Assembly: GCA_963205115.1 (NCBI GenBank)
Contig: CAUJHV010000037.1
Location: forward strand, 1 to 64,000
Length of the DNA: 64,000 nt
DNA from: Pseudomonadota bacterium
GTDB lineage: Bacteria; Pseudomonadota; Gammaproteobacteria; Burkholderiales; Burkholderiaceae_C
Direction of reading: 5' to 3'
The notes below the pieces were generated by a model, which saw only the letters and a list, made by a program, of their open reading frames with translations, searched no databases and was not told the DNA's origin. The position numbers were made by a program, and so were the translations under genes. How positions within the stretch are numbered: position 1 is the stretch's first letter; the number at the start of each line of letters is the position of its first letter. Shown here one piece after another: positions 35,948 through 44,919 of the stretch.

Positions 35948-36580
35948 ATGGAACTGTTCAACTATTTCCGCTCATCGGCGTCGTACCGGGTACGCATCGC
36001 GCTGGCGCTCAAGGGCGTTGAATACAACTACCGCTCGGTGCATCTGCCGAAGAACGAGCAGTTGTCCGAGTCGTACGCCGCCGTCTCGGCGTCGCGCCTG
36101 GTGCCGCTGCTGCGCGACGGTGACCGCATCGTCACGCAGTCGCTGGCGATCATCGAATGGCTCGACGAGACGCATCCGCAGCCGCCCCTGCTGCCTGCCG
36201 ACGCGGATGGCCGCGCGCGGGTGCGCGCGCTGAGCTACGACATCGCCTGCGAGATCCACCCGCTGAACAACCTGCGCGTGCTGCGTTTCCTGACCAAGGA
36301 CCTGAAGCTCAGCGAGGACGACAAGAACCGCTGGTACCGCCACTGGGTGGAGACCGGGCTCGAGGTCGTGGAGCGCCGCCTCGCTGCCCAGCCCTCGACC
36401 TACTGCCACGGCGACACGCCGACGATGGCCGATTGCGTGTTGGTGCCGCAAATCTTCAATGCGCAGCGCTTCGATTGCCGGCTGGACCACGTGCCGCACG
36501 TGATGCGCGTGCATGAGGCCTGCATGAAGCTCGATGCCTTCGAGCGCACGCGGCCCGAGGCCTGCCCGGATGCCGAGTGA
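35948..36580 (+). CDS. maiA: Maleylacetoacetate/maleylpyruvate isomerase, zeta-class glutathione transferase
   Basis: 210-residue zeta-class GST. The N-terminal thioredoxin-like domain carries the class motif SSASYRVRIALALKG, and an all-helical C-terminal domain follows. It isomerises maleylpyruvate (gentisate pathway) or maleylacetoacetate (homogentisate pathway) to the fumaryl form using glutathione. The preceding hydrolase takes the product, so the pair forms the last two steps of a ring-cleavage pathway. The dioxygenase is not in the window, leaving the exact pathway open. It overlaps the next gene by 11 bases. Confidence 0.92.
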   Translation: MELFNYFRSSASYRVRIALALKGVEYNYRSVHLPKNEQLSESYAAVSASRLVPLLRDGDRIVTQSLAIIEWLDETHPQPPLLPADADGRARVRALSYDIACEIHPLNNLRVLRFLTKDLKLSEDDKNRWYRHWVETGLEVVERRLAAQPSTYCHGDTPTMADCVLVPQIFNAQRFDCRLDHVPHVMRVHEACMKLDAFERTRPEACPDAE

Positions 36581-37328
36581 GGCGCCCGGCGGCCTCGCGG
36601 TCGCCTGGCCTTTTGGTCCGTCGGTGCGTGCGCACATGTCGACGCGCGCCGGCGGCGCCAGCACGGGGCCCTACGCCGGACTCAATCTCGGCGCGCACGT
36701 GGGCGACGACGCCGCTGCCGTGCAACTCAACCGTCAGCGATGGGCCGCTTCGATGCAGGCCACGCCCGTCTGGCTGCAGCAGGTGCACGGCACGATGGTG
36801 GTCGATGCGGTGGATGTGGTCGAAGGCCGCGCGGGCCCGGCGGATGCTGTCTTCAGCACGCAGCCCGGGCTGGCCTGCACGGTGCTCGTGGCCGACTGCC
36901 TGCCGGTGCTGATGGCCGACGCGCAGGGGCGTTGTGTGGCCGCCGCGCACGCGGGTTGGCGTGGCCTGGCAGCCGGCGTGCTCGAGAACACGCTGACGGC
37001 CGTGTGTGGCGCGTCCGGTGCGTCCACCGGCGAGGTGACCGCGTGGCTCGGCCCCTGCATCGGCCCGCGGTCGTTCGAGGTCGGTGACGACGTGAGCGAC
37101 GCCTTCGGGGCACAGGGCGCGCCTTACTTCCGCGCGCACCGGCGGCGCGACGGCTCGCCGGCATGGCTGGCCGACCTGCCGGGGCTGGCGCGCATGCGCC
37201 TGGCTGCCGCCGGGGTCGCGCGTATCGAAGGCGGCCAGTGGTGCACGGTCGAGGACGCCGACCGGTTTTTTTCGTACCGCCGTGACGGCGTGACGGGCCG
37301 CCTCGCGGCGTCGATCGCGCGCGTCTGA
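36570..37328 (+). CDS. pgeF: Peptidoglycan editing factor / laccase-domain protein (YfiH family)
   Basis: 252-residue protein of the multicopper polyphenol oxidase (laccase) domain family. Metal-binding and active-site residues lie in LQQVHG, DCLPVL, AAHAGWRGL and WLGPCIG. Family members have been described as polyphenol oxidases, purine nucleoside enzymes, and a peptidoglycan editing factor that removes wrong amino acids from muropeptides. Start: ATG 36570, overlapping maiA, gives the family N-terminus; upstream in-frame codons belong to maiA. Confidence 0.9.
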   Translation: MPSEAPGGLAVAWPFGPSVRAHMSTRAGGASTGPYAGLNLGAHVGDDAAAVQLNRQRWAASMQATPVWLQQVHGTMVVDAVDVVEGRAGPADAVFSTQPGLACTVLVADCLPVLMADAQGRCVAAAHAGWRGLAAGVLENTLTAVCGASGASTGEVTAWLGPCIGPRSFEVGDDVSDAFGAQGAPYFRAHRRRDGSPAWLADLPGLARMRLAAAGVARIEGGQWCTVEDADRFFSYRRDGVTGRLAASIARV

Positions 37329-37371
37329 TGGCCGCGCCGGACCCGCGCGCGACGGCGCGCGGGTGCCGCGT

Positions 37372-37590
37372 TCAGGGTGCAGGGGGCGGCGGCTCGGCCT
37401 CGCCGGCCAGCCGCGCTGCGCGGCGCTTGCGCATCGGCGTACCCAGGATATAGAGCAGGACAACCAGCGGCAGGATGCCGTACAAGAGCAAGGTGAAGGC
37501 CGCGCCGAGCAGCGTGCCTTGCGGCGACTGGGCCTCGGCGATGGCCATCATCAACACGACGTACATCCAGCCCAGCGCGATCAGGTACAT
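37372..37590 (-). CDS. Small membrane protein, unknown function
   Basis: About 72 residues if translation begins at ATG 37590 (MYLIALGWMYVVLMMAIAEAQ). Two hydrophobic helices with a short polar link, then a basic segment (PMRKRRAARLAG) and a Pro-rich tail. This fits an inner-membrane protein with a cytoplasmic C-terminus. The frame is open further upstream to 37743, but that part is poorly hydrophobic and overlaps the phaC leader. I do not recognise the family. It is divergent from phaC. Confidence 0.65.
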   Translation of the reverse strand: MYLIALGWMYVVLMMAIAEAQSPQGTLLGAAFTLLLYGILPLVVLLYILGTPMRKRRAARLAGEAEPPPPAP

Positions 37591-37724
37591 GATGAAATTG
37601 AATTCCGTAATGCGAGAATTGACGTCATAGTTCGGTAAGCTGCCAATCCTACAGTCGCCACAAAAGGGGTGCTCGACGGGTCGCAGAACCGGAGCATCAC
37701 CAGATTTCAGCAGGAGACAAGCGC

Positions 37725-39446
37725 GTGGACACACAGCCCTCAATGGCCTTCATGGCGCAGCATGCGCAGGCCTTCGGCCAATCCATCGGTGACACCTTGA
37801 AGGCGCTGGGCGGAAGCTCCGTCCCGCCCGCCACCTGGCTCAGCCTGCAGGCCGAGTACCTGAAAGGCGCCGCCGAGATCTGGAACCAGGCCGTCGGCGG
37901 TGGCGTGATCCCGGGGGCCGACAAGCCCGCCGCCAAGCCGGTCATCAAGGACCGCCGTTTCTCCAGCGAGGCCTGGGCCAGCAATCCCAGCACCGCCTAC
38001 GTCGCGCAGATGTACCTGCTCAATGCGCGCACGCTGATGTCGCTGGCCGAAGCCGTGCAGGGCGATGCCAAGACCCGGGCACGCGTGCGCTTCGCTGTGC
38101 AGCAGTGGATCGATGCCTCCAGCCCCAGCAACTTCCTGGCGACCAATCCCGATGCGCTGAAGCTGGCGGTCGAGACGCAGGGCGACAGCCTGAACCGCGG
38201 CATGCAGCAGCTGCTGGAGGACGTCAAGAAGGGCCACGTCTCGCAGACCGACGAGAGCGTGTTCGAAGTCGGCCGCAACGTGGCTTCTTCCGAAGGCGCT
38301 GTCGTCTTCGAGAACGAGTTCTTCCAGCTCATCGAATACAAGCCCACGACGGCCAAGGTGCACGAGCGCCCGATGCTCTTCGTGCCGCCCTGCATCAACA
38401 AGTACTACATCCTCGATCTGCAGCCGGAGAACTCCGTCATCGGCTACACCGTGGCCAATGGACATCGCCTGTTCGTCGTGAGCTGGCGCAATCCGGACGA
38501 GACCATGGTCGAGAAGACCTGGGACGATTACATCGAAAACGGCCCGATCGCCGCCATCGATGCGGTGCGCGGCATCACTGGCGCGCAGACGATCAACACG
38601 CTGGGCTTCTGCGTCGGCGGCACCATCCTGGCCACCGCGCTGGCCGTGCTGGCCGCCCGCAAGCAGCATCCTGCCCATTCGCTGACCCTGCTGACCACGC
38701 TGCTGGACTTCAGCGACAACGGCGTGCTGGACATCTTCGTGGACGAGGCCGCGGTGCAGCTGCGCGAGATGACCATCGGCGCCGAAGCCCCGAGCGGCCC
38801 CGGCATGCTCAAGGGCAAGGAACTGGCCACCACCTTCAGCTTCCTGCGGCCCAACGACCTGGTGTGGAACTACGTCGTCGGCAACTACCTCAAGGGCGAG
38901 GCGCCCCCGCCGTTCGACCTGCTGTACTGGAACGGCGACTCGACCAATCTGCCCGGTCCGATGTACTGCTGGTATCTGCGCCACACCTACCTGCAGAACG
39001 AGCTGAAGATTCCCGGTCGCCTGACGGTCTGCGGCGAGAAGGTCGACCTCGGCGCGATCAAGGCGCCGGTGTATGTCTACGGCTCGCGTGAAGACCACAT
39101 CGTGCCCTGGACCTCGGCCTACCGCAGCGTGCCGCTGTTCACCGGCGCGCCCAGCGGCCGCGGCAAGGGCGTGCGATTCGTTCTGGGTGCATCGGGCCAC
39201 ATCGCCGGCGTGATCAACCCGCCTGCCGCCAAGAAGCGCAGCTACTGGTCCAACAGCCAGCTGCCGGCCAAGGCCGAGGACTGGTTCAGCTCCGCCACCG
39301 AACACGCGGGCAGCTGGTGGCCGGATTGGTCGCAGTGGCTCGAGCCGCTGGGTGGCAAGCTGGTCGCCGCACCGAAGGGCTACGGCAACCGCAGCTACAA
39401 GGTGATCGAGCCTGCACCGGGTCGCTACGTCAAGGTCAAGGCCTGA
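37725..39446 (+). CDS. phaC: Class I polyhydroxyalkanoate synthase
   Basis: 573-residue PHA synthase that polymerises 3-hydroxyacyl-CoA into granules. The lipase-like box GFCVGG places the catalytic Cys at 296. Asp in GSREDHIVPW and His in ASGHIAGV complete the triad. The PhaC N-terminal domain covers roughly residues 70-240. Start: GTG 37725, with CAGGAGAC about seven bases before it. TTGACG at 37619-37624 may be a -35 element, but no good -10 is visible. It is followed by phaB; no phaA thiolase gene lies between or beside them. Confidence 0.97.
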   Translation: MDTQPSMAFMAQHAQAFGQSIGDTLKALGGSSVPPATWLSLQAEYLKGAAEIWNQAVGGGVIPGADKPAAKPVIKDRRFSSEAWASNPSTAYVAQMYLLNARTLMSLAEAVQGDAKTRARVRFAVQQWIDASSPSNFLATNPDALKLAVETQGDSLNRGMQQLLEDVKKGHVSQTDESVFEVGRNVASSEGAVVFENEFFQLIEYKPTTAKVHERPMLFVPPCINKYYILDLQPENSVIGYTVANGHRLFVVSWRNPDETMVEKTWDDYIENGPIAAIDAVRGITGAQTINTLGFCVGGTILATALAVLAARKQHPAHSLTLLTTLLDFSDNGVLDIFVDEAAVQLREMTIGAEAPSGPGMLKGKELATTFSFLRPNDLVWNYVVGNYLKGEAPPPFDLLYWNGDSTNLPGPMYCWYLRHTYLQNELKIPGRLTVCGEKVDLGAIKAPVYVYGSREDHIVPWTSAYRSVPLFTGAPSGRGKGVRFVLGASGHIAGVINPPAAKKRSYWSNSQLPAKAEDWFSSATEHAGSWWPDWSQWLEPLGGKLVAAPKGYGNRSYKVIEPAPGRYVKVKA

Positions 39447-39455
39447 CGCACGTCG

Positions 39456-39477
39456 GACGCTGCCGTGCGGCAGCGTC
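39456..39477 (+). other. Intercistronic hairpin between phaC and phaB
   Basis: A 9-bp perfect stem (39456-39464 with 39469-39477) with a GTGC loop begins ten bases past the phaC stop. No T tract follows, so it is more likely an RNA stability or attenuation element than a full terminator. Confidence 0.5.
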
Positions 39478-39562
39478 TCCATAGGGACCACCCCGGTTGA
39501 CCGGCAGGCTGCGCCGGGCGACCCTCGGTCTCATCTACACACTGGATCCAAGGAGCAATGGA

Positions 39563-40300
39563 ATGGCACAAAAAGTGGCTTACGTGACGGGCGGCATGGG
39601 CGGCATCGGGACCGCGATCTGCCAGCGTCTGGCCAAGGAAGGCTTTACGGTCATCGCCGGTTGCGGCCCGAGCCGTGACTTCGTCAAGTGGCTGGACGAG
39701 CAGAAGGCCCTGGGCTACAGCTTCCATGCGTCGGTAGGCAACGTCGCTGATTGGGAATCGACCGTTGCGGCCTTCGCGAAGGCCGTGGCCGAGCATGGCC
39801 CGATTGACGTGCTGGTCAACAACGCCGGCATCACGCGCGACCGCATGTTCCTGAAGATGACGCCCGAAGACTGGAAGGCGGTCATCGACACCAACCTCAA
39901 CAGCATGTTCAACGTGACCAAGCAGGTCGTGCCGGGCATGGTCGAAAAGGGCTTTGGCCGGATCATCCAGATCAGCTCGGTCAACGGCGAGAAGGGCCAG
40001 GCCGGCCAGACGAACTACTCGGCGGCCAAGGCCGGCATGCACGGCTTCACGATGGCGCTGGCGCAGGAACTGGCGGCCAAGGGCGTCACGGTCAACACCG
40101 TGAGCCCGGGCTACATCGGCACGGACATGGTCCGTGCGATCAAGCCCGAAGTGCTGGAAAAGATCGTCGCGACGATCCCCGTGAAGCGCCTGGGCACGCC
40201 CGAGGAAATCGGCTCCGTCGTGGCCTGGCTGGCGGGCGAAGACTCCGGCTTCACGACCGGCGCCGACTTCTCCTGCAACGGCGGCCTTCACATGGGGTGA
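39563..40300 (+). CDS. phaB: Acetoacetyl-CoA reductase
   Basis: 245-residue short-chain dehydrogenase making (R)-3-hydroxybutyryl-CoA for PhaC. NADP motif TGGMGGIGTA, catalytic Ser in ISSVNGEKGQ, Tyr-Lys in TNYSAAKAG, and the family segment NAGITRDRMFLKM are present. Start: ATG 39563 gives the family N-terminus MAQKVAYVTGG, with AAGGAG eight bases upstream. An ATG at 39558 is out of frame. It ends the phaC-phaB unit. Confidence 0.97.
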   Translation: MAQKVAYVTGGMGGIGTAICQRLAKEGFTVIAGCGPSRDFVKWLDEQKALGYSFHASVGNVADWESTVAAFAKAVAEHGPIDVLVNNAGITRDRMFLKMTPEDWKAVIDTNLNSMFNVTKQVVPGMVEKGFGRIIQISSVNGEKGQAGQTNYSAAKAGMHGFTMALAQELAAKGVTVNTVSPGYIGTDMVRAIKPEVLEKIVATIPVKRLGTPEEIGSVVAWLAGEDSGFTTGADFSCNGGLHMG

Positions 40301-40308
40301 CCGTGGAC

Positions 40309-40336
40309 GAGAAACCGTGCCTGCGCACGGTTTCTC
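40309..40336 (+). other. Strong hairpin after phaB
   Basis: A 12-bp perfect stem (40309-40320 with 40325-40336) with a CTGC loop begins nine bases past the phaB stop. It lacks a T run. It probably protects the 3' end or works with the true terminator 55 bases on. Confidence 0.5.
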
Positions 40337-40389
40337 GCCTCGGTCACCGGGCGAGCTCTGCGAGCCCGTGGGGTGCGGTCCGAGTCAGC

Positions 40390-40411
40390 GGGCGCTTCGG
40401 CGCCCTTTTTT
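40390..40411 (+). terminator. Rho-independent terminator of the phaC-phaB unit
   Basis: GGGCGC-TTCG-GCGCCC hairpin (40390-40405) followed by six T (40406-40411). The last T touches the stop codon of the convergent DUF2788 gene, so the two transcripts end against each other. Confidence 0.92.
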
Positions 40412-40629
40412 CATTCCGTCACGCCGGCCAGGAAGAACTTGATCAAGCCCTTGGCTGCAAAGCCCAGCAGCCCGAAGCCCAGCGCCAGGAAGAGCACGAA
40501 GGTGCCGAACTTCCCCGCCTTCGACTCGCGCGCGAGCTGGAAGATGATGAAGACCATGTAGAGCATGAAGGCCGTGACACCGAACGTCAGGCCGAACCAT
40601 GCAATCTGCTCTTCGGTGAAGTCCATCAT
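40411..40629 (-). CDS. DUF2788 family small membrane protein
   Basis: 72-residue protein with two predicted transmembrane helices (about 10-30 and 42-66) joined by a basic loop, ARESKAGKFGTF, which is the conserved core of the DUF2788 family. Function is unknown. It starts nine bases after the stop of the DUF2189 protein gene and is likely co-transcribed with it. There is a choice between two consecutive ATG codons at the start. Confidence 0.82.
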   Translation of the reverse strand: MMDFTEEQIAWFGLTFGVTAFMLYMVFIIFQLARESKAGKFGTFVLFLALGFGLLGFAAKGLIKFFLAGVTE

Positions 40630-40638
40630 CGGGAAGCC

Positions 40639-41427
40639 TCAGTCGCGCGGCGCAATCGCCGAGGCTTCGACCAGGTCCTTGTAGGCATGCCAGCTGGCAT
40701 GCGCCAGCCAGGGCACGACAAACACCAGTCCGGCCAGCGCGGTGGCCATGCCCAGGCCGGTCAGGCCCATGATCAGCGCTGCCCACAGCGCCATCGGCGC
40801 GGGGTTCTCCAGGACGACGCGCCAGCTCGTGAAGACGGCCGTGAGTACGCCGATCTTGCGGTCCAGCAGCAGCGGCATCGAGATCACGCTGGAGGCGAAC
40901 ACCGGCGCAGCCATCACGCCGCCCAGCATCAGCCAGGCCTCGAACAGGTGCGAGCGGTCGTTCAGCATCACGTGCTTGAGGAATTCCTGCGGGTTGCGCA
41001 CCGGTGCATCGGTAAAGCCGGTGATCAGCGCGGCGGAGGTCATCACCCAGCCTGTTCCGGCCAGCGCCAGCAGCAGACCGAAGATCACCAGCTGGCCGTG
41101 CTGCGGCCGCCAGGCGGCCAGCGCGTCGCGCAGCGTGGGCTGACGGCCGCGGCCGAGTTCGCGGCTGATGCGGTACAGGCCCGTGGCCACCACGGGTGCG
41201 ACCAGCATGAAGCCGCTGAAGGCGCCAGCCAGCAGCCAGAAGCGCTCACGCGCCCAGGCGATGAGCAGCGCGCCGAACAGCGCGGCCGCCAGGCCGTGGG
41301 TGAGCCCCGGCAGCGGGCAGCGCATGAGATCGCGCCAACCCAGGCGCAACCAATCCAGCGGGCGCAGTACCGGCACGGCCCGAGCGCCGAAGCGGCGCGA
41401 CTCTTCAACGGCACGCAATCGTTCCAT
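40639..41427 (-). CDS. DUF2189 family integral membrane protein
   Basis: 262-residue protein with about six hydrophobic helices and the N-terminal pattern RPLDWLRLGWRDLMRCPLPG seen in DUF2189 proteins. Function is unknown in the family. Start: ATG 41427 (MERLRAVEESRRFGARAVPV) is preferred; ten more in-frame residues upstream are less likely. It forms a two-gene unit with the DUF2788 gene. Confidence 0.85.
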   Translation of the reverse strand: MERLRAVEESRRFGARAVPVLRPLDWLRLGWRDLMRCPLPGLTHGLAAALFGALLIAWARERFWLLAGAFSGFMLVAPVVATGLYRISRELGRGRQPTLRDALAAWRPQHGQLVIFGLLLALAGTGWVMTSAALITGFTDAPVRNPQEFLKHVMLNDRSHLFEAWLMLGGVMAAPVFASSVISMPLLLDRKIGVLTAVFTSWRVVLENPAPMALWAALIMGLTGLGMATALAGLVFVVPWLAHASWHAYKDLVEASAIAPRD

Positions 41428-41510
41428 GCCGTCAGTGTAACGAGCCGAACCTGACACGCCGCTTGATCCGCGGCAGAAGCAAGAGCCTGCGCAGATGTGC
41501 GCAAACGGCG

Positions 41511-41530
41511 CTGACCGGTTGATCGGTCAG
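41511..41530. promoter_or_regulatory. TetR-like dyad between the DUF2189 and kinase genes
   Basis: CTGACCG and CGGTCAG are exact inverted repeats separated by GTTGAT. The pattern resembles TetR-family operators. It lies 84 bases upstream of the DUF2189 gene and could control it. No tetR gene is in the window. Confidence 0.35.
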
Positions 41531-41627
41531 TCGCCGTGCGGGCTGATGTGGGGCGTTATGCGGGTCCGGCGAGCGGTGGCGCGTGCGCGGTCTGCGGGCC
41601 CCGCCCGTGACCGCACGGCGCGCCCGT

Positions 41628-43754
41628 TCAGAACGCCGAGTTGTGGCCCTGCTCGCGGCGCGACCGGTCCTGGCGTGCCAGGCGGATGCGCTCGACGGCG
41701 GCCTGCAGCGTCTGCATGATGGGTTGCAGGTGCTCGTCGAGCTCCAGCAGGCCCCGGGCGATCTGCGTGTCGTCGCCGTTGCCGGTCAGCAGCGTGGCCA
41801 TACGCTCCAGGGCTGCTGCACAGGCGCCGGCGCCGACCACTTCGAGGATGCCTTGCATGTCGACCGCCATCTGGCGTGCGCGCTCGATCTCGCGGCGGTC
41901 CAGCGTCTGCTTGAAGCGCTCGGGCCAGTTGTCCAGGGCGGGGGACAGGTGTTCGATGGCATCCAGGTACAGCGTGGCGTCGCCGCCCAGGCTCTCGACG
42001 GCTGTGCGCACGTCGATCAGGCCTTCGCTGCCCAGCAGGTTGAGCGAGTCACGCTGGTCGTAGCGCATCGCGCCGGTGCGCGCCGTCGTGGACGCCGGCG
42101 GCGTCAGCTCGAGCGCCTGCTGCGACAGCTTGACGATGCACTCGATCAGGCGTGACTTGCGCAGCGGCTTGCACAGGTGCTGGTCGAAGCCGGCATCCAG
42201 GCAGCGCTGGCGCTCCAGTTCGAACGGCGCAGACCCCAGGGCAATGACCGGCGTGCGGCGACTGTTGGAGGTGCTTTCGCGCTGGCGCAGTGCACGCAGG
42301 GCGGTCCAGCCGTCCATCTCGGGCATGTGCAGGTCCATCAGCACCACGTCGTAGGGCGAGATCTCCAGCGTCTGCAGCGCTTCGCGCCCATTGGTGCACG
42401 TCACGACGGTGAACTGACGGGTGTCGAGCATGGATTCGATCAGCTGCCGCGTGGACACGTTGTCGTCGACCAGCAGCACGGAGGTCTTGGGGCCCTGCGG
42501 CGCGACCGTTTCGACCAACGCAGCCGGCGTTGTGACCGGCGCGCGCAGCGGCTCGCCCTTGTCGATCACCGGCAGCGGCAGGCTCAGCACGACCGTGCTG
42601 CCCTTGCCAGGAGACTGGCGCACCGACAGGCGCCCGCCCATCAGGCCGACCAGGCGGCGGGCCAGCGTCATGCCGATGCCCGAGGGGGCGCGCCGCGTGG
42701 TGCCGGCGCCCGTGAAGGGTTCGACCAGGCTGGCGACCTTGCTGGTCTCGGGGCTCAGACTGCGGTCGCAGAAGGCAAAGCGGATGCGGTGCGGGTCACG
42801 CGAATGCGGACGCACCTCCACCACCACGCGGCCCTGGCGGGTGACGCGGATGGCGTGGCTCAGCAGCTCCGACAGCACCTGGGCCAGGCGTTCAGGGTCG
42901 GCGCTGACCTGGCGCGGCAGATCGGTCGACAGGCTCAGCTGGATCTGCACGCCCTTCGATTCGGCATGCAGCCTGGCGCGCGACAGCTGGTCATGGATCA
43001 GCGGTACCAGTGCCACCGACGTGGGCTTCAGGAGCACGCGGCCGGATTCGATGCGGGCGAGGTCGTTGACTTCCTCCAGCAGGTGCGTCAGCGCATCGGC
43101 CGAGCGGCGGAAGACGTCCAGGTGGCGGCGCTGTTCGGCGTCCAGACTGGTTTCGGTCAGCAGGTCGGCCATGCCCAGGACGGCGTGCACGGGGGTGCGC
43201 AGGTCACGCGAGAGCTGGGTCAGGAATTCGGCCTTGGCCTGCTGGATGGTGGCCTGGAGCTGGCGCTTCGATTCGGTGCGGCGATGCGCCTGCAACGCGG
43301 TCCAGTGCTCGAAGGCCATGCGGCCGGTGATGCCACCCAGCAGCGCCGCCAGGGGCAGCGAGACGCCCGGCCAGTGGCCATGCAGCGATGCGGCCATGGC
43401 CGCCAGCGCCACCAGGGTGCCGGCGCACAGGCCGGCCACAGTCGCCAGACGCTGGGCCGGCAGGCTGCGCAGCGCGGTGGTGGCCACGCCCAGGCCGGCC
43501 ACCGTCCACAGCGCGGAGGACCACAGCGCGGAGATCGTTGCCGACAGCGGTGCGTGGGCGGCGTGCCGGGCCAGGGTGTGGCCGAAGAAGGTTTCCCACA
43601 AGCCGTCCAGGAAGATCTGCAGCGGGTAGGAGCCCACCAGCATCAAGGCCAGCAGCGCGCCGATGGCCACTCCCCAGCGCAGGGATGGCGATGAAAGGCC
43701 GGTCCCTGCAGAGGCGGCGGGACGTGAATCGACGGTCGTTTGGGCTGTGGGCAT
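41628..43754 (-). CDS. Degenerate hybrid sensor kinase: membrane region, HisKA/HATPase-like, receiver and Hpt-like domains
   Basis: 708-residue protein with four N-terminal transmembrane helices (about 25-165), HisKA-like (about 190-255), HATPase-like (about 300-410), receiver (about 440-560) and Hpt-like (about 600-700) domains. The H-box reads LSRDLRTPVHAVLG, with Arg where the phosphorylated His should be. The ATPase N-box reads LLSHAIRVT, lacking the Mg-binding Asn, and the DxGxG box is replaced by CDRSLSP. The Hpt site reads AVDMQGILEVVGA, without His. The receiver keeps VDDN, DLHMPEMDGW and CKPL. It therefore looks like a pseudokinase with a functional receiver. Start: ATG 43754, the first after the non-conserved upstream frame. 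Confidence 0.85.
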   Translation of the reverse strand: MPTAQTTVDSRPAASAGTGLSSPSLRWGVAIGALLALMLVGSYPLQIFLDGLWETFFGHTLARHAAHAPLSATISALWSSALWTVAGLGVATTALRSLPAQRLATVAGLCAGTLVALAAMAASLHGHWPGVSLPLAALLGGITGRMAFEHWTALQAHRRTESKRQLQATIQQAKAEFLTQLSRDLRTPVHAVLGMADLLTETSLDAEQRRHLDVFRRSADALTHLLEEVNDLARIESGRVLLKPTSVALVPLIHDQLSRARLHAESKGVQIQLSLSTDLPRQVSADPERLAQVLSELLSHAIRVTRQGRVVVEVRPHSRDPHRIRFAFCDRSLSPETSKVASLVEPFTGAGTTRRAPSGIGMTLARRLVGLMGGRLSVRQSPGKGSTVVLSLPLPVIDKGEPLRAPVTTPAALVETVAPQGPKTSVLLVDDNVSTRQLIESMLDTRQFTVVTCTNGREALQTLEISPYDVVLMDLHMPEMDGWTALRALRQRESTSNSRRTPVIALGSAPFELERQRCLDAGFDQHLCKPLRKSRLIECIVKLSQQALELTPPASTTARTGAMRYDQRDSLNLLGSEGLIDVRTAVESLGGDATLYLDAIEHLSPALDNWPERFKQTLDRREIERARQMAVDMQGILEVVGAGACAAALERMATLLTGNGDDTQIARGLLELDEHLQPIMQTLQAAVERIRLARQDRSRREQGHNSAF

Positions 43755-43833
43755 GGGTGCTGCGAAGACATCCCCACGCAACAGAACGCGAGGAAAATTC
43801 AGTCTAGCAGCGGGGTTTTCAGCAACTGCCCAT

Positions 43834-44919
43834 TCACTCGCGCAGGTCCGACCCCTGGTCCGTGGGGCCGTTCGGCAGCAGTTCACGGACGGCGACCCCC
43901 AGGGCGGCTTCTTCGCCGTCCTGCAAGGCGCAGGGGCGGGCGCTGTCGAACCGCGCGAAGTTGCGCGCCATCGATCGCAGGTAGATCGGGTCGTAGTGTT
44001 CGTCCAGCAGCTCGCGCACCAGCTCGCGCATGGCGCCGCCGCGCGCCAGGGCGTGCCAGCGCTCGATCACCGCCGCGCCACGCACCTCGCGCAGGGCCGC
44101 CAGGCGCTCGCACAGGCCGTCCACATCGACCAGGTGGTTGGCATAGTCGGTCATCAGCAGGTCGATGCGCGCTTCCATCGGCATGTCCACCGCGATGCAA
44201 GCCGACGCGCGCATGCGCGCCAGCAGGGCTTCGGGCACCCGCAGGCGGCCGATGGTGCGGCTTTCGCTCTCGACGAAGACCGGCTTTGCCGGGTCCAGGC
44301 CGCGCAGCGCCGTCCACAGCCGCGTCTCGAAGTGCTTCTGCGAGGGTTGCCCGTGCGGCAGGGCACCCAACACCGATCCGCGGTGTTCGGCCATCTGTTC
44401 CAGATCGAGCACCTGCGCGCCCGCGCGCGCCAGTGCCTGCAGCAGCCGGCTCTTGCCGCTGCCGGTGCGGCCGCACAGCACACGCCACTCGTGGCGCGCC
44501 GGCCAGCTGTCGAGGTCGGCGATGACCTGGCGGCGGAACAGGCGGTAGCCGCCTTCCAGCACCTGCACGTCGAAACCGATCTGGCCCAGCACCAGGGCCA
44601 GCGAGCCCGAGCGCTGGCCGCCGCGCCAGCAGTACACCAGCGGGCGCCAGCCGCGCGGCAGCGGCGCGGCCTCGCGCTCGATGTGTGCCGCGATATTGCG
44701 CGCGGCCATGACCGCGCCATGCTTGCGCGCGTCGAAGGCCGAGACCTGCTTGTATTCCGTGCCGATCTCGTGGCGCTGCGCGTCGTTCAGGGTCGGCCAG
44801 TTGACCGCGCCGGGCAGGTGGTCCTCGGCGAATTCGCTTTCGCTGCGTGCGTCGATGATGGCGTCGTAGCGGTCCAGCAGCGGCAGCGCCTGCTCGATGT
44901 TGACGCGCGTGAGGCTCAT
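43834..44919 (-). CDS. selU: tRNA 2-selenouridine synthase
   Basis: 361-residue SelU/MnmH. An N-terminal rhodanese domain with active-site Cys in VYCWRGGQRSGS (about residue 97) is followed by a P-loop domain with GRTGSGKSRLL. It replaces sulfur by selenium in 2-thiouridine at the wobble position of some tRNAs, through a geranylated intermediate, using selenophosphate. Its ATG overlaps the glnD stop (ATGA), so it is translationally coupled to glnD. The selD gene is not in the window. Confidence 0.94.
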   Translation of the reverse strand: MSLTRVNIEQALPLLDRYDAIIDARSESEFAEDHLPGAVNWPTLNDAQRHEIGTEYKQVSAFDARKHGAVMAARNIAAHIEREAAPLPRGWRPLVYCWRGGQRSGSLALVLGQIGFDVQVLEGGYRLFRRQVIADLDSWPARHEWRVLCGRTGSGKSRLLQALARAGAQVLDLEQMAEHRGSVLGALPHGQPSQKHFETRLWTALRGLDPAKPVFVESESRTIGRLRVPEALLARMRASACIAVDMPMEARIDLLMTDYANHLVDVDGLCERLAALREVRGAAVIERWHALARGGAMRELVRELLDEHYDPIYLRSMARNFARFDSARPCALQDGEEAALGVAVRELLPNGPTDQGSDLRE

